64,000 nt of DNA from BJGO01 sp964640655 (GTDB lineage Bacteria > Bacteroidota > Bacteroidia > Chitinophagales > UBA10324), in assembly GCA_964640655.1 (NCBI GenBank), contig CAZXFT010000012.1, positions 1-64,000 of the forward strand, given 5' to 3'. The notes under the pieces are model-generated. The model worked only from the letters and a program-made list of their open reading frames with translations. It ran no database searches and had not been told where the DNA came from. Shown piece after piece: positions 18,879 through 28,701 of this stretch (position 1 is the first letter of the stretch; every line of letters begins with the position of its first letter). The position numbers were made by a program, and so were the translations under genes.

Positions 18879-20744
18879 ATGAAACACTTAAACATTTTAT
18901 TACTCCTTACCTTGATGAGTGGTATTGCATTGGCTCAGGATCCAAAGCCTGTTAAACAATTGCCGCTTAGTCATTTTCTCGAAAACCCTAGTTACATTTC
19001 TCAGTTAACTAATGATGGAAGCCCGGTGAATACACCATCACAGGGTGCTGGTCGTGCGGTTAACTCTCAGTTGATTGGCACTTCCGGAAACGCCTTCGGA
19101 ACATTATCACCAGAGGTAAACAACTTAGATGTGATCAATGAACTCAATACTGTTGTGTTTATTCACCGTAACGATCCTGCAGCTAATGGACAAACCACAT
19201 CTCAATATCGTTATGCAATATCAACCAATGGTGGCCAAACATTTACTACGCAAGTTGGTCCTTTGAACCCTTCTGCTACTGGTATAGCTGGCGAGGTAAA
19301 TGCACGATACCCCAATGGTTTATTACGAAACCCTACAGGTAATACTGATATTAATAATGCATGGCTGGTCTATTTAGGTAGCTGGCACAACGGTAATGGA
19401 ACAGGCAACGAAATATGGGAAGGTATTTCAACCGGAGTAAGAAAACTTGATGGAACCGGTGGAACTGAGAATAATACGATAATTAATAATAGTGACCTTA
19501 CTATTACATTTTCATTATGTCGTGGATTACCCGATGAGTATTGGGCAGTTGGTAACGAATTCAAACTTGGTACAAGTGACTCATTTGTGGTAGTATACAA
19601 AGGTGTATGGAATACCGTAACTAATGATGTTGACTGGAGTGTCTATAATAAATTATATCCAGGTTTTGCTGTGGTTGGAGATACCATTCAAAAACTTTCA
19701 CCACTCATTGCATTTGATCCAACAGGCCAATTCGGGTGGATAGCGTCTTTCGGCAATTTCACAGCAAATAAGGTTTATGAACCATACTTCTATAAGACAA
19801 CTGATGGCGGAAACACTTGGCAAGGACCATTCACCATGAATCTAGCCTCTTATCCAGTCATTACAAACCGTTTAGATAATGTTAATGGAACAGGAATTCC
19901 TACCGGTGCCTTTGAACCTGATTTAGTGGTAGATAAAAATGGTGATCCTCACTTGTTTAATGTTATTGGATCCGGTGAGGGTTACTCTATACAAAGTGGG
20001 TTAAATCTGAACTTATACGACTTCACGTATTCAAATGCCTCACAGCAATTCTTCCCTATATGGGTTGATACTATATTAACCTTCAGAGGTAATATTGCTA
20101 CAACATCAACCGGCGATTACTCTCAAGATAATCGTGTACAGGCAAGTACTTCAACAGACGGAAGTAGAGTTATAGTTGAGTGGTCTGATTCACCACTTAA
20201 TGCCGGCGGTGACAATACAATTCCTGATGTATTAGCTTGCGGTTATAATGTTGATTCCAAACTTTGGACTTTGGGTAAAAACTTTACTATCGATGACTTG
20301 ACCTGGGCAGGTTCTTGCACATTCCCTTCTGTAGGTCCTTCATCTTTCCGTTCAGGAACCACTACTACGACACCTGTTGTAATTACTAAAATCAATATCA
20401 GTGGATCTGCCGAAGATGCGGTTGAGTTTCATTATTTTAATAACATCACCTTCGATGACAGCGAGTTCCAATTTGACAAAATCAACGGCATTAATAATAT
20501 CAAGAAAGCTTCTTATCAAGTTAGTGTGAGCCCTAACCCTGCAGTTGATTACATCACAGTTTACAGTGAAAAATTGAATGGCAGTATCGTTCGTTTACTA
20601 AACGTACTAGGACAGGAATTGAGCAGCACTATTGCGCAAAACGAAATCGCACAAATTAACCTCAGTGGTTTAGTAAGCGGTATATATATGGTTGAAGTCA
20701 GCAATAATGATGGAATTGTTACAAAACGTATCATTAAGAAATAA
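18879..20744 (+). CDS. Secreted T9SS-sorted protein with BNR/sialidase-like repeats
   Basis: 621 residues. The signal peptide is MKHLNILLLLTLMSGIALAQ. The body (about 60-520) has Asp-box-like motifs of the kind S-x-D-G-G-x-T-W (STNGGQTF near 110, TTDGGNTWQGPF near 300, STDGSRVIVEW), suggesting a beta-propeller. The last ~75 residues are a T9SS tail (VSPNPAVDYITVYS, LNVLGQEL, LVSGIYMVEV, Lys-rich end). It is therefore exported to the cell surface or medium. No catalytic residues of a true sialidase can be confirmed. A strong terminator follows. Confidence 0.85.
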   Translation: MKHLNILLLLTLMSGIALAQDPKPVKQLPLSHFLENPSYISQLTNDGSPVNTPSQGAGRAVNSQLIGTSGNAFGTLSPEVNNLDVINELNTVVFIHRNDPAANGQTTSQYRYAISTNGGQTFTTQVGPLNPSATGIAGEVNARYPNGLLRNPTGNTDINNAWLVYLGSWHNGNGTGNEIWEGISTGVRKLDGTGGTENNTIINNSDLTITFSLCRGLPDEYWAVGNEFKLGTSDSFVVVYKGVWNTVTNDVDWSVYNKLYPGFAVVGDTIQKLSPLIAFDPTGQFGWIASFGNFTANKVYEPYFYKTTDGGNTWQGPFTMNLASYPVITNRLDNVNGTGIPTGAFEPDLVVDKNGDPHLFNVIGSGEGYSIQSGLNLNLYDFTYSNASQQFFPIWVDTILTFRGNIATTSTGDYSQDNRVQASTSTDGSRVIVEWSDSPLNAGGDNTIPDVLACGYNVDSKLWTLGKNFTIDDLTWAGSCTFPSVGPSSFRSGTTTTTPVVITKINISGSAEDAVEFHYFNNITFDDSEFQFDKINGINNIKKASYQVSVSPNPAVDYITVYSEKLNGSIVRLLNVLGQELSSTIAQNEIAQINLSGLVSGIYMVEVSNNDGIVTKRIIKK

Positions 20745-20767
20745 TTACTCTAAAATATTTTTTTATT

Positions 20768-20797
20768 AAAAAAGCACCTCAAATGAGGTGCTTTTTT
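20768..20797. terminator. Intrinsic terminator after the T9SS cargo gene
   Basis: A perfect stem of about 14 bp (AAAAAAGCACCTCA with TGAGGTGCTTTTTT) with a 2-base centre, usable on both strands. It separates the cargo gene from comEC. Confidence 0.9.
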
Positions 20798-20813
20798 ATT
20801 TTAGAGCGTTATT

Positions 20814-22829
20814 ATGAATCAATTGCACGAAAATATTTTCTTTCGTCTTTTGCCAGCCTTACTTGCAGGCATAATAGCAGGTCATATTTTTCCTGAATTA
20901 CCTGTTGCATTTATTCTTGTAACCACACTTTCACTAATAGCTCTAATGCCTACATTCAGACTATTATCTGTAGTAGATATGTACCGCTATCAGTTTGTTT
21001 ATGGCATTATACTTATACTCATTGTGATGATGAGTGGTACCCTGATTATGATAACTAATATCCGGGAGGCAAAGTCCTATTTAGAAAATGAGCAAGCTGA
21101 TTTTATTCAAATCCGAATTACGGAGGAACCGGCGGCAAGAGAACGTATCTATAAAGTTACCGGCGAAATTATTGGGTTCGTGCAGCACAATAGTTTGAGA
21201 AAGGTATCAGGAAAGTGCCTGTTATTTATTCAGAAAACAGATAAAAGCAAATCACTGCGATATAATGATGTACTGCTCTGCAAGAATACTTTGCAACTTG
21301 TTCAGCGAGATCCTAACCCCCACTCCATCAACTACAAGCAAATACTCAACAATAAGGGAATTTATGAGAGTGGGTTTCTGAAAGATTCTGAATACATTAT
21401 TAGTAGACATATACCCGGAATTGACCTCGGGGAAACTGCAATCCAAACTCGTAAGTATTGTTTGAGAATCATCAATAAATATTTACCACATTCAGATGCT
21501 GCTGCTGTATGCGCATCATTGCTTTTGGGGCAACGCGATCAGTTGAGTTTTGATCTTGAAAATGCATATGCGTCAGCAGGTGTAATTCATATACTTGCGG
21601 TTTCTGGCATGCATGTGGGTCTGATCTATTTATTGATTCAATTTATTCTTACAAAAGCCGGCATTGCAAATCGTTTCAAAACACTTAATTTTTTAATTAT
21701 GATAGCCTGTATCTGGTTTTTCGCATTGGTTACAGGATTAACCGCGAGCGTAGTTCGAGCTTCAACTATGATAAGTTTCGTTGCAGCAGGTCGCTCGCTA
21801 CAAAGGCCATTATTTACTCTGAATATACTTTTTGCATCTGCTTTTGTCCTTTTGGTCATTAACCCTTTTCTATTTTTTGATATTGGCTTTCAATTATCAT
21901 TTAGTGCAGTTAGCGGAATTATTATTTTACAACCGAAACTATATGAATGGTTTCAAACCCCAAATCCAATATTAGACAACATACTCAATGTAATGAGTGT
22001 CTCAATAGCCGCACAGGCATTCACTCTTCCTCTGATCATGTTTTACTTTCATCAAGTTCCTATTCACTTTATATTAGCGAATCTAATTGTAGTACCTATA
22101 CTTTCTTTAGTCATCTATGCGCTTGTTGGTTTAGTAGCTTTTAGTCAAATTAACATAGTGGCAAGTATCACAGGTTTAATTATTAGTTGGGTGGTATATG
22201 GCATCAATAATTGCATTGAGTTTATACAAAGCTTACCATTTGCTCTTTTACAAATCAGAAGTTATAATTCAATAATGTTAATGATATCCCTAAGTATAGT
22301 TGTATTATTTACCTGGTTTCTCTATAACAAAAACATTCAGTACCTGAGATTAACACTTGCATCATTTATTGTATTGTTACTATTCAGCACAATACTCGAT
22401 TATCTCAAAGTAAATCAACAAAATATACAGGTATTTGCTCACGAACGAGGCGACATTGTTGCAATACGCAATAATCATCAGGCGGCAGTTATTTATCCTG
22501 CTCAATTGAATTTGCGCAGTGGTGCATTTGACCGATATCTGAAACAATATTTCATGCATGAGAATGTAAATGAAGTTCTTTGTATACCTCAGCAAAAGAA
22601 TCATCATTTAGAATTGACTGCAGATTGGTTTGTTTACAAGGATGGATGTTTGAGTGGAAAGGCATTTAAATATTATTCTGAGGGTAAGAAAAACACTTTA
22701 CAGGTCTTTGAAAAATCTTTTATTTTAAATGAATTACCATTTAAAAACAGTAATGTTTACACGAAATCATACTTGGCAAGCAAACCCTTCTTGATACCTT
22801 TGAACGGCAATGAACTATCAGTTTATTAA
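20814..22829 (+). CDS. comEC: ComEC/Rec2-family DNA-uptake channel lacking the nuclease-like domain
   Basis: 671 residues. There are two or three N-terminal membrane segments, then a soluble OB-like region (about 95-205). The competence core follows (about 230-540), with the signature SAGVIHILAVSGMHVGL and about eight membrane helices. ComEC carries single-stranded DNA across the inner membrane in natural transformation. The C-terminal ~130 residues show no HxHxDH metallo-beta-lactamase motif, so this is the short form. Its 3' end overlaps the enoyl-CoA hydratase gene by 20 bp, an operon partner with no obvious link to DNA uptake. Confidence 0.9.
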   Translation: MNQLHENIFFRLLPALLAGIIAGHIFPELPVAFILVTTLSLIALMPTFRLLSVVDMYRYQFVYGIILILIVMMSGTLIMITNIREAKSYLENEQADFIQIRITEEPAARERIYKVTGEIIGFVQHNSLRKVSGKCLLFIQKTDKSKSLRYNDVLLCKNTLQLVQRDPNPHSINYKQILNNKGIYESGFLKDSEYIISRHIPGIDLGETAIQTRKYCLRIINKYLPHSDAAAVCASLLLGQRDQLSFDLENAYASAGVIHILAVSGMHVGLIYLLIQFILTKAGIANRFKTLNFLIMIACIWFFALVTGLTASVVRASTMISFVAAGRSLQRPLFTLNILFASAFVLLVINPFLFFDIGFQLSFSAVSGIIILQPKLYEWFQTPNPILDNILNVMSVSIAAQAFTLPLIMFYFHQVPIHFILANLIVVPILSLVIYALVGLVAFSQINIVASITGLIISWVVYGINNCIEFIQSLPFALLQIRSYNSIMLMISLSIVVLFTWFLYNKNIQYLRLTLASFIVLLLFSTILDYLKVNQQNIQVFAHERGDIVAIRNNHQAAVIYPAQLNLRSGAFDRYLKQYFMHENVNEVLCIPQQKNHHLELTADWFVYKDGCLSGKAFKYYSEGKKNTLQVFEKSFILNELPFKNSNVYTKSYLASKPFLIPLNGNELSVY

Positions 22830-23589
22830 AACAGGAATTAACGAACGCACAGGATTCATTACCCTAACACGTTCCGAAAAAAGAAATGCACTAAACGAAC
22901 AAGTGGTACGCGATCTTACCAATGCATTTGAAACGATGTACGCTAATGATACCGTTAAAGTAATTCAGCTGCGTGCAGAAGGTGAAGTATTTAGTGCAGG
23001 TGCTGATTTGCAATACTTACAACAGTTGCAGGTCAATACTTTTAATGAAAACGCTGCTGACTCGCGTCAGCTTGCACAACTATTTGAGTTAATTTATACG
23101 GGACCAAAAGCTGTTGTTGCTGCGATTCAAGGACATGCCATAGCCGGCGGTTGCGGATTGGCCAGTATCTGTGATTATAGTGTTTCTGCTGAAGAGGCAC
23201 AGTTTGGTTACACTGAAGTTAAAATTGGTTTTGTACCCGCAATTGTAATGATATTTCTCATTCGCAAACTAGGCGAAACCAAGGCCCGCGAACTAATGCT
23301 TACAGGTAAATTGATTAACGCTGCAGAAGCTGTTCATATTGGATTAATCAATGAAGTAACACAACCACACAAATTATATGAACGTGCCGATGCTATTTGT
23401 AATCAGCTGATTCATGAATCTTCAGCTGATTCCATACGACGCATTAAAAAAATGTTGGCTGAAATACGCCACCTTCCTTTAACGGCTGCATTGGAATATG
23501 CTGCAATCCAAAATGCTGAAACACGTTCTAGTGACGATTGTAAGAAAGGAATTTCATCATTTCTAAATAAACAAAAAATAATATGGTAA
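22810..23589 (+). CDS. Enoyl-CoA hydratase/isomerase family protein (methylglutaconyl-CoA hydratase-like)
   Basis: 259 residues of crotonase fold. FSAGADLQYL forms the first oxyanion-hole strand and HAIAGGCGLA the second. At the position of the first catalytic Glu of classic hydratases (GGGCELA) there is Gly, while the second Glu is present in YTEVKIGFVPA. This arrangement, plus GFVPAIVMIFL, resembles the LiuC/AtuE type acting in leucine or isoprenoid degradation rather than beta-oxidation hydratase. The substrate is inferred. It overlaps comEC upstream by 20 bp and the next gene by 7 bp. Confidence 0.8.
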   Translation: MNYQFIKTGINERTGFITLTRSEKRNALNEQVVRDLTNAFETMYANDTVKVIQLRAEGEVFSAGADLQYLQQLQVNTFNENAADSRQLAQLFELIYTGPKAVVAAIQGHAIAGGCGLASICDYSVSAEEAQFGYTEVKIGFVPAIVMIFLIRKLGETKARELMLTGKLINAAEAVHIGLINEVTQPHKLYERADAICNQLIHESSADSIRRIKKMLAEIRHLPLTAALEYAAIQNAETRSSDDCKKGISSFLNKQKIIW

Positions 23590-24245
23590 ACACGATTAGA
23601 ATTTTATTGACAGGCAGTATACTGCTTTTAAGCGCAATAACTGTACTTGCTCAGCCTCAGGAAGGCAGTATCACATACCGTATAGACCTTGACGGTATAG
23701 ACCCTGAAACAAAATCAATGATGCAAAACATGACCATGACAATGACTTTTAAAGAAAAGAAATCGCGTGTAGATATGGATATGGGTATGATTAAGAATTC
23801 AACGATTACAAATGGAGATATTACCTATTCCCTGATGGACTATATGGGTTCTAAGTTTAAAATACCGATGAGCAATGAAGATGTAAAAAATAAAAAAATG
23901 GACGAAGCCAATTACGATATTGAATACACCAAGGAGACTAAACAAATAGCCGGTTACACTTGTAAAAAGGCTATTATAAAGACTAAAGACAAAAACGTTT
24001 TCAACATCTGGTTTACCGACGCCATATTTCCTAATGCCAGCCAGCAAACACAATACACCAAATTTCAGGGTGGTTGTCCATTGGAATTTGATATGGCACA
24101 AAACGGAATGAAAATGAAACTCACAGCTACAAAAGTTAATTTGGGTAGTGTATCAGACAAGGTTTTTGAGATTCCTGATGGCTATCAGGAAGTTACTTTT
24201 GATCAATTAATGCAAATGATGGGTGGTATGAAGCCCAAGAACTAA
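23583..24245 (+). CDS. Secreted DUF4412-like protein
   Basis: 220 residues with a signal peptide (about residues 1-24, ending VLAQ). The mature part opens with GSITYRIDLDG, then a Met-rich stretch (MMQNMTMTMTFKEKK), a central YTKETKQIAGYTCKKAIIK strand pair and IWFTDAIFP, which is the usual layout of the DUF4412/GLPGLI-like periplasmic proteins of Bacteroidota. Their function is not established. It overlaps the enoyl-CoA hydratase gene by 7 bp, so it is the third gene of the comEC unit. Confidence 0.75.
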   Translation: MVNTIRILLTGSILLLSAITVLAQPQEGSITYRIDLDGIDPETKSMMQNMTMTMTFKEKKSRVDMDMGMIKNSTITNGDITYSLMDYMGSKFKIPMSNEDVKNKKMDEANYDIEYTKETKQIAGYTCKKAIIKTKDKNVFNIWFTDAIFPNASQQTQYTKFQGGCPLEFDMAQNGMKMKLTATKVNLGSVSDKVFEIPDGYQEVTFDQLMQMMGGMKPKN

Positions 24246-24314
24246 AAATAGTGCGCTAATGGTGAAACTTTTTTAGAATAGTGAAGTAAAGGGCTTGACT
24301 AAATATTCTTCACC

Positions 24315-24467
24315 ATGAAAACAATTAAAGAGTACGTGAACTACGTACAAGACGAAATGCATGACCCACGCAAAGTAGCTTTCCAAAAGACAAAAGCAGA
24401 ACTTTTTTATTTTCTGTTTGCTACTTTCTTAACCATTGAAGTGGGAATGATGGTTCTTTTGCATTAA
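24315..24467 (+). CDS. Small single-pass membrane protein
   Basis: A 50-residue ORF, ATG to TAA, starting MKTIKEYVNYVQDEMHDP. The N-terminal half is polar and probably helical. The C-terminal half is one hydrophobic segment (ELFYFLFATFLTIEVGMMVLLH). It is supported by its position 70 bp after the preceding gene and immediately before a strong terminator that would otherwise lack a gene. No function is assigned. Confidence 0.55.
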   Translation: MKTIKEYVNYVQDEMHDPRKVAFQKTKAELFYFLFATFLTIEVGMMVLLH

Positions 24468-24491
24468 CAAGAACTTCAACAAGAATATTAT

Positions 24492-24526
24492 AAAAAAGCC
24501 CGCCTCTAACGAGGTGGGCTTTTTTG
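24492..24526. terminator. Strong intrinsic terminator
   Basis: A 15-bp stem AAAAAAGCCCGCCTC / GAGGTGGGCTTTTTT with one wobble pair and loop taac. Confidence 0.9.
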
Positions 24527-24617
24527 TTGACTGATTCCATAAGCGGCTTTACAAAATCATTATGCTTATTGTTAAGGCTATACGCATCAAAATAAAATGG
24601 TCGAAATGCCTTTCAGC

Positions 24618-25967
24618 TTAAAACGCAGAGATAATATCGTACTTTGTAATGATGTGGTAATTGCCGGCTTCATCGCGGGTAAGTGCTGCGGGATTTTCTT
24701 TGTTAATTATAGCTGAAAGTCTTTCCAACGTTGTATCCTGAGACACTATAGGAAATGGCTTATCCATTACCTCACCAACAGTTTGATTTTTAACATCGTG
24801 GTTGTCAAGCAGTTTATTAAACAGCAGACTCTCGGTAATAGCACCCACAACTTCGCCATTGTGAATGACCGGTAACTGGTCTATATCTTTTTCTTTCATC
24901 AATGTAATAGCCTCCGAAACCTTATTGGCAGGTAGTACTGAAATAACATTTTGTTTGCCACTGCGCATAATGTCTTTAACCGTTTTCAATTCAAGAAATC
25001 CTCGATCGCGCATCCAGTCGTCGTTGTATAATTTGCCAATATAACGGCTGCCGTGATCGTGGAATATGACAACCACAACATCGGTAGGTTTCAGTAAATG
25101 TTTTAACTGATTGATACCTGCCACAGCACTTCCGGCAGAGTATCCCACAAATATTCCTTCACGCTTGGTGATTTCACGAGCCATTAATGCGCCGTCTTTA
25201 TCGGTTACTTTCTCGAAATGGTCAATGACGCTGAAGTCAACGTTAGCCGGAATAATGTCCTCTCCTATTCCTTCGGTTATGTAAGGATAAATTTCGCTTT
25301 CGTCAAACTTGCCTGTTTCGTGATATTTTTTAAGAACAGAGCCATACGTATCAATTGACCATACTTTGATGTTGGGATTTTTTTCTTTCAAATATTTAGC
25401 TGTACCGCTAATTGTACCACCTGTACCTGTTCCCACAACCAGATGTGTAATCTTACCCTCTGTCTGTTCCCATATCTCAGGGCCGGTACCTTCATAGTGT
25501 GCCTGGCGGTTAGAAAGGTTGTCGTATTGATTGGGATAGTATGCGTTTGGAATTTCTTTGCTCAAACGCCTAGCTACAGAATAATAAGAACGCGCATCAT
25601 CAGCTTCTACATTGGTAGGGCACACAATCACTTCTGCTCCTACTGCACGCAGCACATCCATTTTTTCTTTTGACTGCTTATCGGTAGTGGTGAAAATGCA
25701 TCGATATCCCCGAGCAATGGCTACCAGAGCCAGGCCCATTCCTGTGTTACCACTTGTGCCTTCAATGATGGTACCTCCGGGTTTTAATAATCCTGCTTTC
25801 TCGGCATCATCTATCATTTTTAATCCTATACGGTCTTTAATGGAGTTGCCAGGATTGAACGATTCAACTTTGGCCAATACCAAAGCAGGTACCTGACTAA
25901 CTACTTTATTTAGTTTCACTAAAGGAGTGTGACCAATGGTTTCTATAATGGAGTTGTAATACTTCAT
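24618..25967 (-). CDS. cbs: Cystathionine beta-synthase (PLP domain plus CBS pair)
   Basis: 449 residues. The fold-type II PLP domain (1 to about 325) has the Schiff-base Lys in NSIKDRIG, the substrate-loop TSGNTGMG and the phosphate cup GTGTGGT. The C-terminal ~115 residues form a tandem CBS-domain module (IMRSGKQNVISV... MDKPFPIVSQDT). The enzyme condenses serine and homocysteine to cystathionine; the CBS pair usually binds an adenosyl ligand. O-acetylserine sulfhydrylase is the nearest alternative, but it lacks the CBS pair. It sits just downstream of dnaB on the same strand. Confidence 0.88.
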   Translation of the reverse strand: MKYYNSIIETIGHTPLVKLNKVVSQVPALVLAKVESFNPGNSIKDRIGLKMIDDAEKAGLLKPGGTIIEGTSGNTGMGLALVAIARGYRCIFTTTDKQSKEKMDVLRAVGAEVIVCPTNVEADDARSYYSVARRLSKEIPNAYYPNQYDNLSNRQAHYEGTGPEIWEQTEGKITHLVVGTGTGGTISGTAKYLKEKNPNIKVWSIDTYGSVLKKYHETGKFDESEIYPYITEGIGEDIIPANVDFSVIDHFEKVTDKDGALMAREITKREGIFVGYSAGSAVAGINQLKHLLKPTDVVVVIFHDHGSRYIGKLYNDDWMRDRGFLELKTVKDIMRSGKQNVISVLPANKVSEAITLMKEKDIDQLPVIHNGEVVGAITESLLFNKLLDNHDVKNQTVGEVMDKPFPIVSQDTTLERLSAIINKENPAALTRDEAGNYHIITKYDIISAF

Positions 25968-25994
25968 GAAATGAAATTAAGAGTAGCTAATTTA

Positions 25995-27557
25995 TTAAAA
26001 GGGTGTGTCTTGTTCGCCGGTGTCGCCATTCATGCGCGAACCCTTGGTAATGATGTTGGGTTCAGGATTATTGATGTATCCAAAGCCTTGCCTATTAGGA
26101 TAATCATCAGTTTCATCGGGAGCATTTTCGAAACGCATGGTATCGGGAATGAATCGAAGTTTCACAGTGCCAGTTTTGCCGTTACGATGCTTTTGAATAA
26201 GCACTTCTGTTTCGCCGGGGTTAGTAGGATGTGTGGGTGCAGCATTAGGTTTTCCTTCGCCGGTATAGTAATCAGGTCTGTAGAGGAACATGACCAAATC
26301 GGCATCCTGTTCAATGGCACCCGACTCGCGAAGGTCAGAAAGTTGTGGCCTTTTATCGCCGGCACGTTTTTCAACATCACGACTCAACTGCGAAAGTGCA
26401 ATTACAGGCACTTCTAGTTCTTTAGCCAATGATTTTAATGAACGCGAAATGTTACTGATTTCCTGTTCACGGTTTACATTGCGGTTTTCGCTGCGGCTGC
26501 TCATGAGTTGCAGATAATCAATCACTATCAATTGAATGTCGTTACTTGCTTTCAGTCGTCGACATTTTGCACGCAATTCAAAGATATTGATTTGCGGAGT
26601 ATCGTCTATAAATATGGCGGCATTAGCAAGATGTTCCGATTTTGTGGTTAACTGTGTCCACTCATAATCCTGAAGATTACCGTTGCGAAGTTTATTGCCC
26701 GGAATACCTGTTTCGCTGGAGAGCAAACGATTGGTGAGTTGATGGTTGGACATCTCAAGCGAGAATACAGCTACCGGCCTATTGAAATCAACCGCAGCAT
26801 TTCTTACTAGCGATAAAGCGAATGCTGTTTTACCCATACTCGGACGAGCAGCCAAAATGATTAAATCTCCGGGTTGCCATCCACTGGTAATACGATCGAG
26901 TTCGGTAAAGCCAGTTTGTACACCAGTTACGTCGCTTTCCGTTGCTTTAATCTGTTCTAATTTTTTAATGGAGTTCTTAATCAGGATATCAATCTTACTA
27001 TAACTGTTACGCAGGTTTTTATCCGTTACCTGAAAGATGTCTCGTTCTGCGGCATCGAGGAGTTCAAGCACGTCAGTTGTATCCTCATAAGCACTTTGAA
27101 TTATGGAGCTTGAAATACGAATCAACTCACGTTGTATGTACTTCTGCATGATAATGCGCGCATAAAACTCCACGTTGGCAGAAGATGAAATCTTGTTGGT
27201 TAATTCGGTAACGGTAAATGCACCGCCGATATTTTCCAGTTCACCCATACTGCGCAACTTGTCGGTAACAGTGAGCAGGTCAACCGGCTGCGACTTATCA
27301 AACAGTTCTACTATAGCACGAAAGATGACACGGTGTGCTTCTACATAAAAGCTTTCCGGCTTCAGGATATCAATAACTGATGTTAATGCGTTGCTCTCCA
27401 ATAACACAGACCCTAAAACCGCTTCTTCCAAGTCGCGAGCCTGTGGAGGTACTTTACCAAAAACAAAATCAGATAGGTTGGACTCGCTGCGCGACGCCAT
27501 CAATCTGTTTCGCAGTTGATTCTTCTTTAAATCTTCAAGGGGTTTTTGTTCGCTCAT
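25995..27557 (-). CDS. dnaB: Replicative DNA helicase DnaB
   Basis: 520 residues. The N-terminal DnaB domain (about 35-140) includes PPQARDLEEAVLGSVLLE. The RecA-like helicase domain has Walker A ARPSMGKTAFAL, Walker B LIVIDYLQLM, the SQLSRDVEKR H3 segment and the arginine-finger region HRNGKTGTVKLRF. It unwinds DNA at the replication fork as a hexamer. The frame is continuous, so there is no intein. The end is an acidic, Asn-rich tail. Confidence 0.97.
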   Translation of the reverse strand: MSEQKPLEDLKKNQLRNRLMASRSESNLSDFVFGKVPPQARDLEEAVLGSVLLESNALTSVIDILKPESFYVEAHRVIFRAIVELFDKSQPVDLLTVTDKLRSMGELENIGGAFTVTELTNKISSSANVEFYARIIMQKYIQRELIRISSSIIQSAYEDTTDVLELLDAAERDIFQVTDKNLRNSYSKIDILIKNSIKKLEQIKATESDVTGVQTGFTELDRITSGWQPGDLIILAARPSMGKTAFALSLVRNAAVDFNRPVAVFSLEMSNHQLTNRLLSSETGIPGNKLRNGNLQDYEWTQLTTKSEHLANAAIFIDDTPQINIFELRAKCRRLKASNDIQLIVIDYLQLMSSRSENRNVNREQEISNISRSLKSLAKELEVPVIALSQLSRDVEKRAGDKRPQLSDLRESGAIEQDADLVMFLYRPDYYTGEGKPNAAPTHPTNPGETEVLIQKHRNGKTGTVKLRFIPDTMRFENAPDETDDYPNRQGFGYINNPEPNIITKGSRMNGDTGEQDTPF

Positions 27558-27737
27558 CGCTGCTTTTTCTTCTGCTTGCTAATTAACGGCTAAAGTATCT
27601 GTATGCATTGGAGCAAAAAAGTTTTATTCGTTTGTATATATCAATATTTCACTAACGTACTGAAAAACAAGCCACTAATTTTTACACAAGTGTTACCAAG
27701 GAATGAGGATAACATGTGCGTAAAAAAAGTTGTTGAA

Positions 27738-28688
27738 TTACTTTGGGTTCTGAGGGGGATTATTCATTTGTTCCTGCTCCTTCTTAAAGTCAACAGGTTT
27801 GGGGAATACAGGTGCTTTCATAGTTGAAGTAAAAACCTGTGACACATAGTGCCATTGTTTCTTTTTGTATTTAAAACCTTCATAAGAACCATCCGGGATA
27901 TAAGTGAACTTAAAGTCCTTAGATGTGGCACTTTGCGGTACCAGATGATCAAACACTATCAACTTTAAATCCTTGTCGTAGTTCAGTGTAACTGCCGCTT
28001 CTTCTTTATATTCAATGATGTAGCGGTTAAATACTTTTTTCTTTTTATCATCTTTAATAACAAATTTTGGGGCACCAAATACAGGTTCTCCCTTTTTATT
28101 GAAGTGTAATACATCAATGAGTTTGATATTACTCCTCAAATTATTACCATCCCAACCGAAGAGATAATAATAACCTTGTCGCTCCAACATACTATAGTAT
28201 AAAGCACCGGGCCATTTATCATGATTAGTGATCGTGTCTTTATTTTTTATTCTGTAGTTGTAATCAAATAGCGGATAGGCTTTTACTTCTTTTCCTGAAT
28301 TCATTTGTATGGCACCATAATACCTGTAAGATTGGTTGTATAACTTCAAACTCCAGTTGAACATTCGAAACTTGTTGTCTTTGGGTTTGATGATAGCAAT
28401 TCTATTTAGTGTGCTGAATGGATATTCGAATGAGTGTTCCACTTTTAAAGCACGTACAAGTACTCTAATAAAATCGTAGCATGCTTGCTGGCGAACCACA
28501 TGTTCGCTTCCTAGTATGATGGAATCCTGGAGTACACTCAAAGTATCTTCATAACTCTTCAATAACTCAAGATTTTCAGGGCTTATACCTTTTGCTGAAC
28601 TGCGCTGAACAGAAAGACTAAATAGTGCGGCTATAAGAAATACACGAACAAGCATCGAATCAAACAAACGACAGGTCGTGAAATTCAT
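27738..28688 (-). CDS. Secreted protein of unknown function
   Basis: 316 residues from ATG 28688 (MNFTTCRLFDSM). An N-terminal hydrophobic segment (LVRVFLIAALFSLSV) is a signal peptide or anchor. ATG 28655 would give a more standard signal peptide. A frame extending to 28763 overlaps the thiolase gene and is unlikely. The mature part is mixed alpha/beta with YYYLFGWDGNN, IIEYKEEAAVTLNYD and a Lys/Pro/Gln-rich tail. The 13-bp gap from thiolase suggests co-transcription. No family is recognised with confidence. Confidence 0.72.
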   Translation of the reverse strand: MNFTTCRLFDSMLVRVFLIAALFSLSVQRSSAKGISPENLELLKSYEDTLSVLQDSIILGSEHVVRQQACYDFIRVLVRALKVEHSFEYPFSTLNRIAIIKPKDNKFRMFNWSLKLYNQSYRYYGAIQMNSGKEVKAYPLFDYNYRIKNKDTITNHDKWPGALYYSMLERQGYYYLFGWDGNNLRSNIKLIDVLHFNKKGEPVFGAPKFVIKDDKKKKVFNRYIIEYKEEAAVTLNYDKDLKLIVFDHLVPQSATSKDFKFTYIPDGSYEGFKYKKKQWHYVSQVFTSTMKAPVFPKPVDFKKEQEQMNNPPQNPK

Positions 28689-28701
28689 GATAGACTGTGT
28701 A

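Noticed and set aside
25929..26417. 162-codon plus-strand frame opposite dnaB and cbs
   Set aside because: It lies antisense to two clear genes with intact motifs, and its translation shows no domain or coherent pattern; it is a shadow frame.
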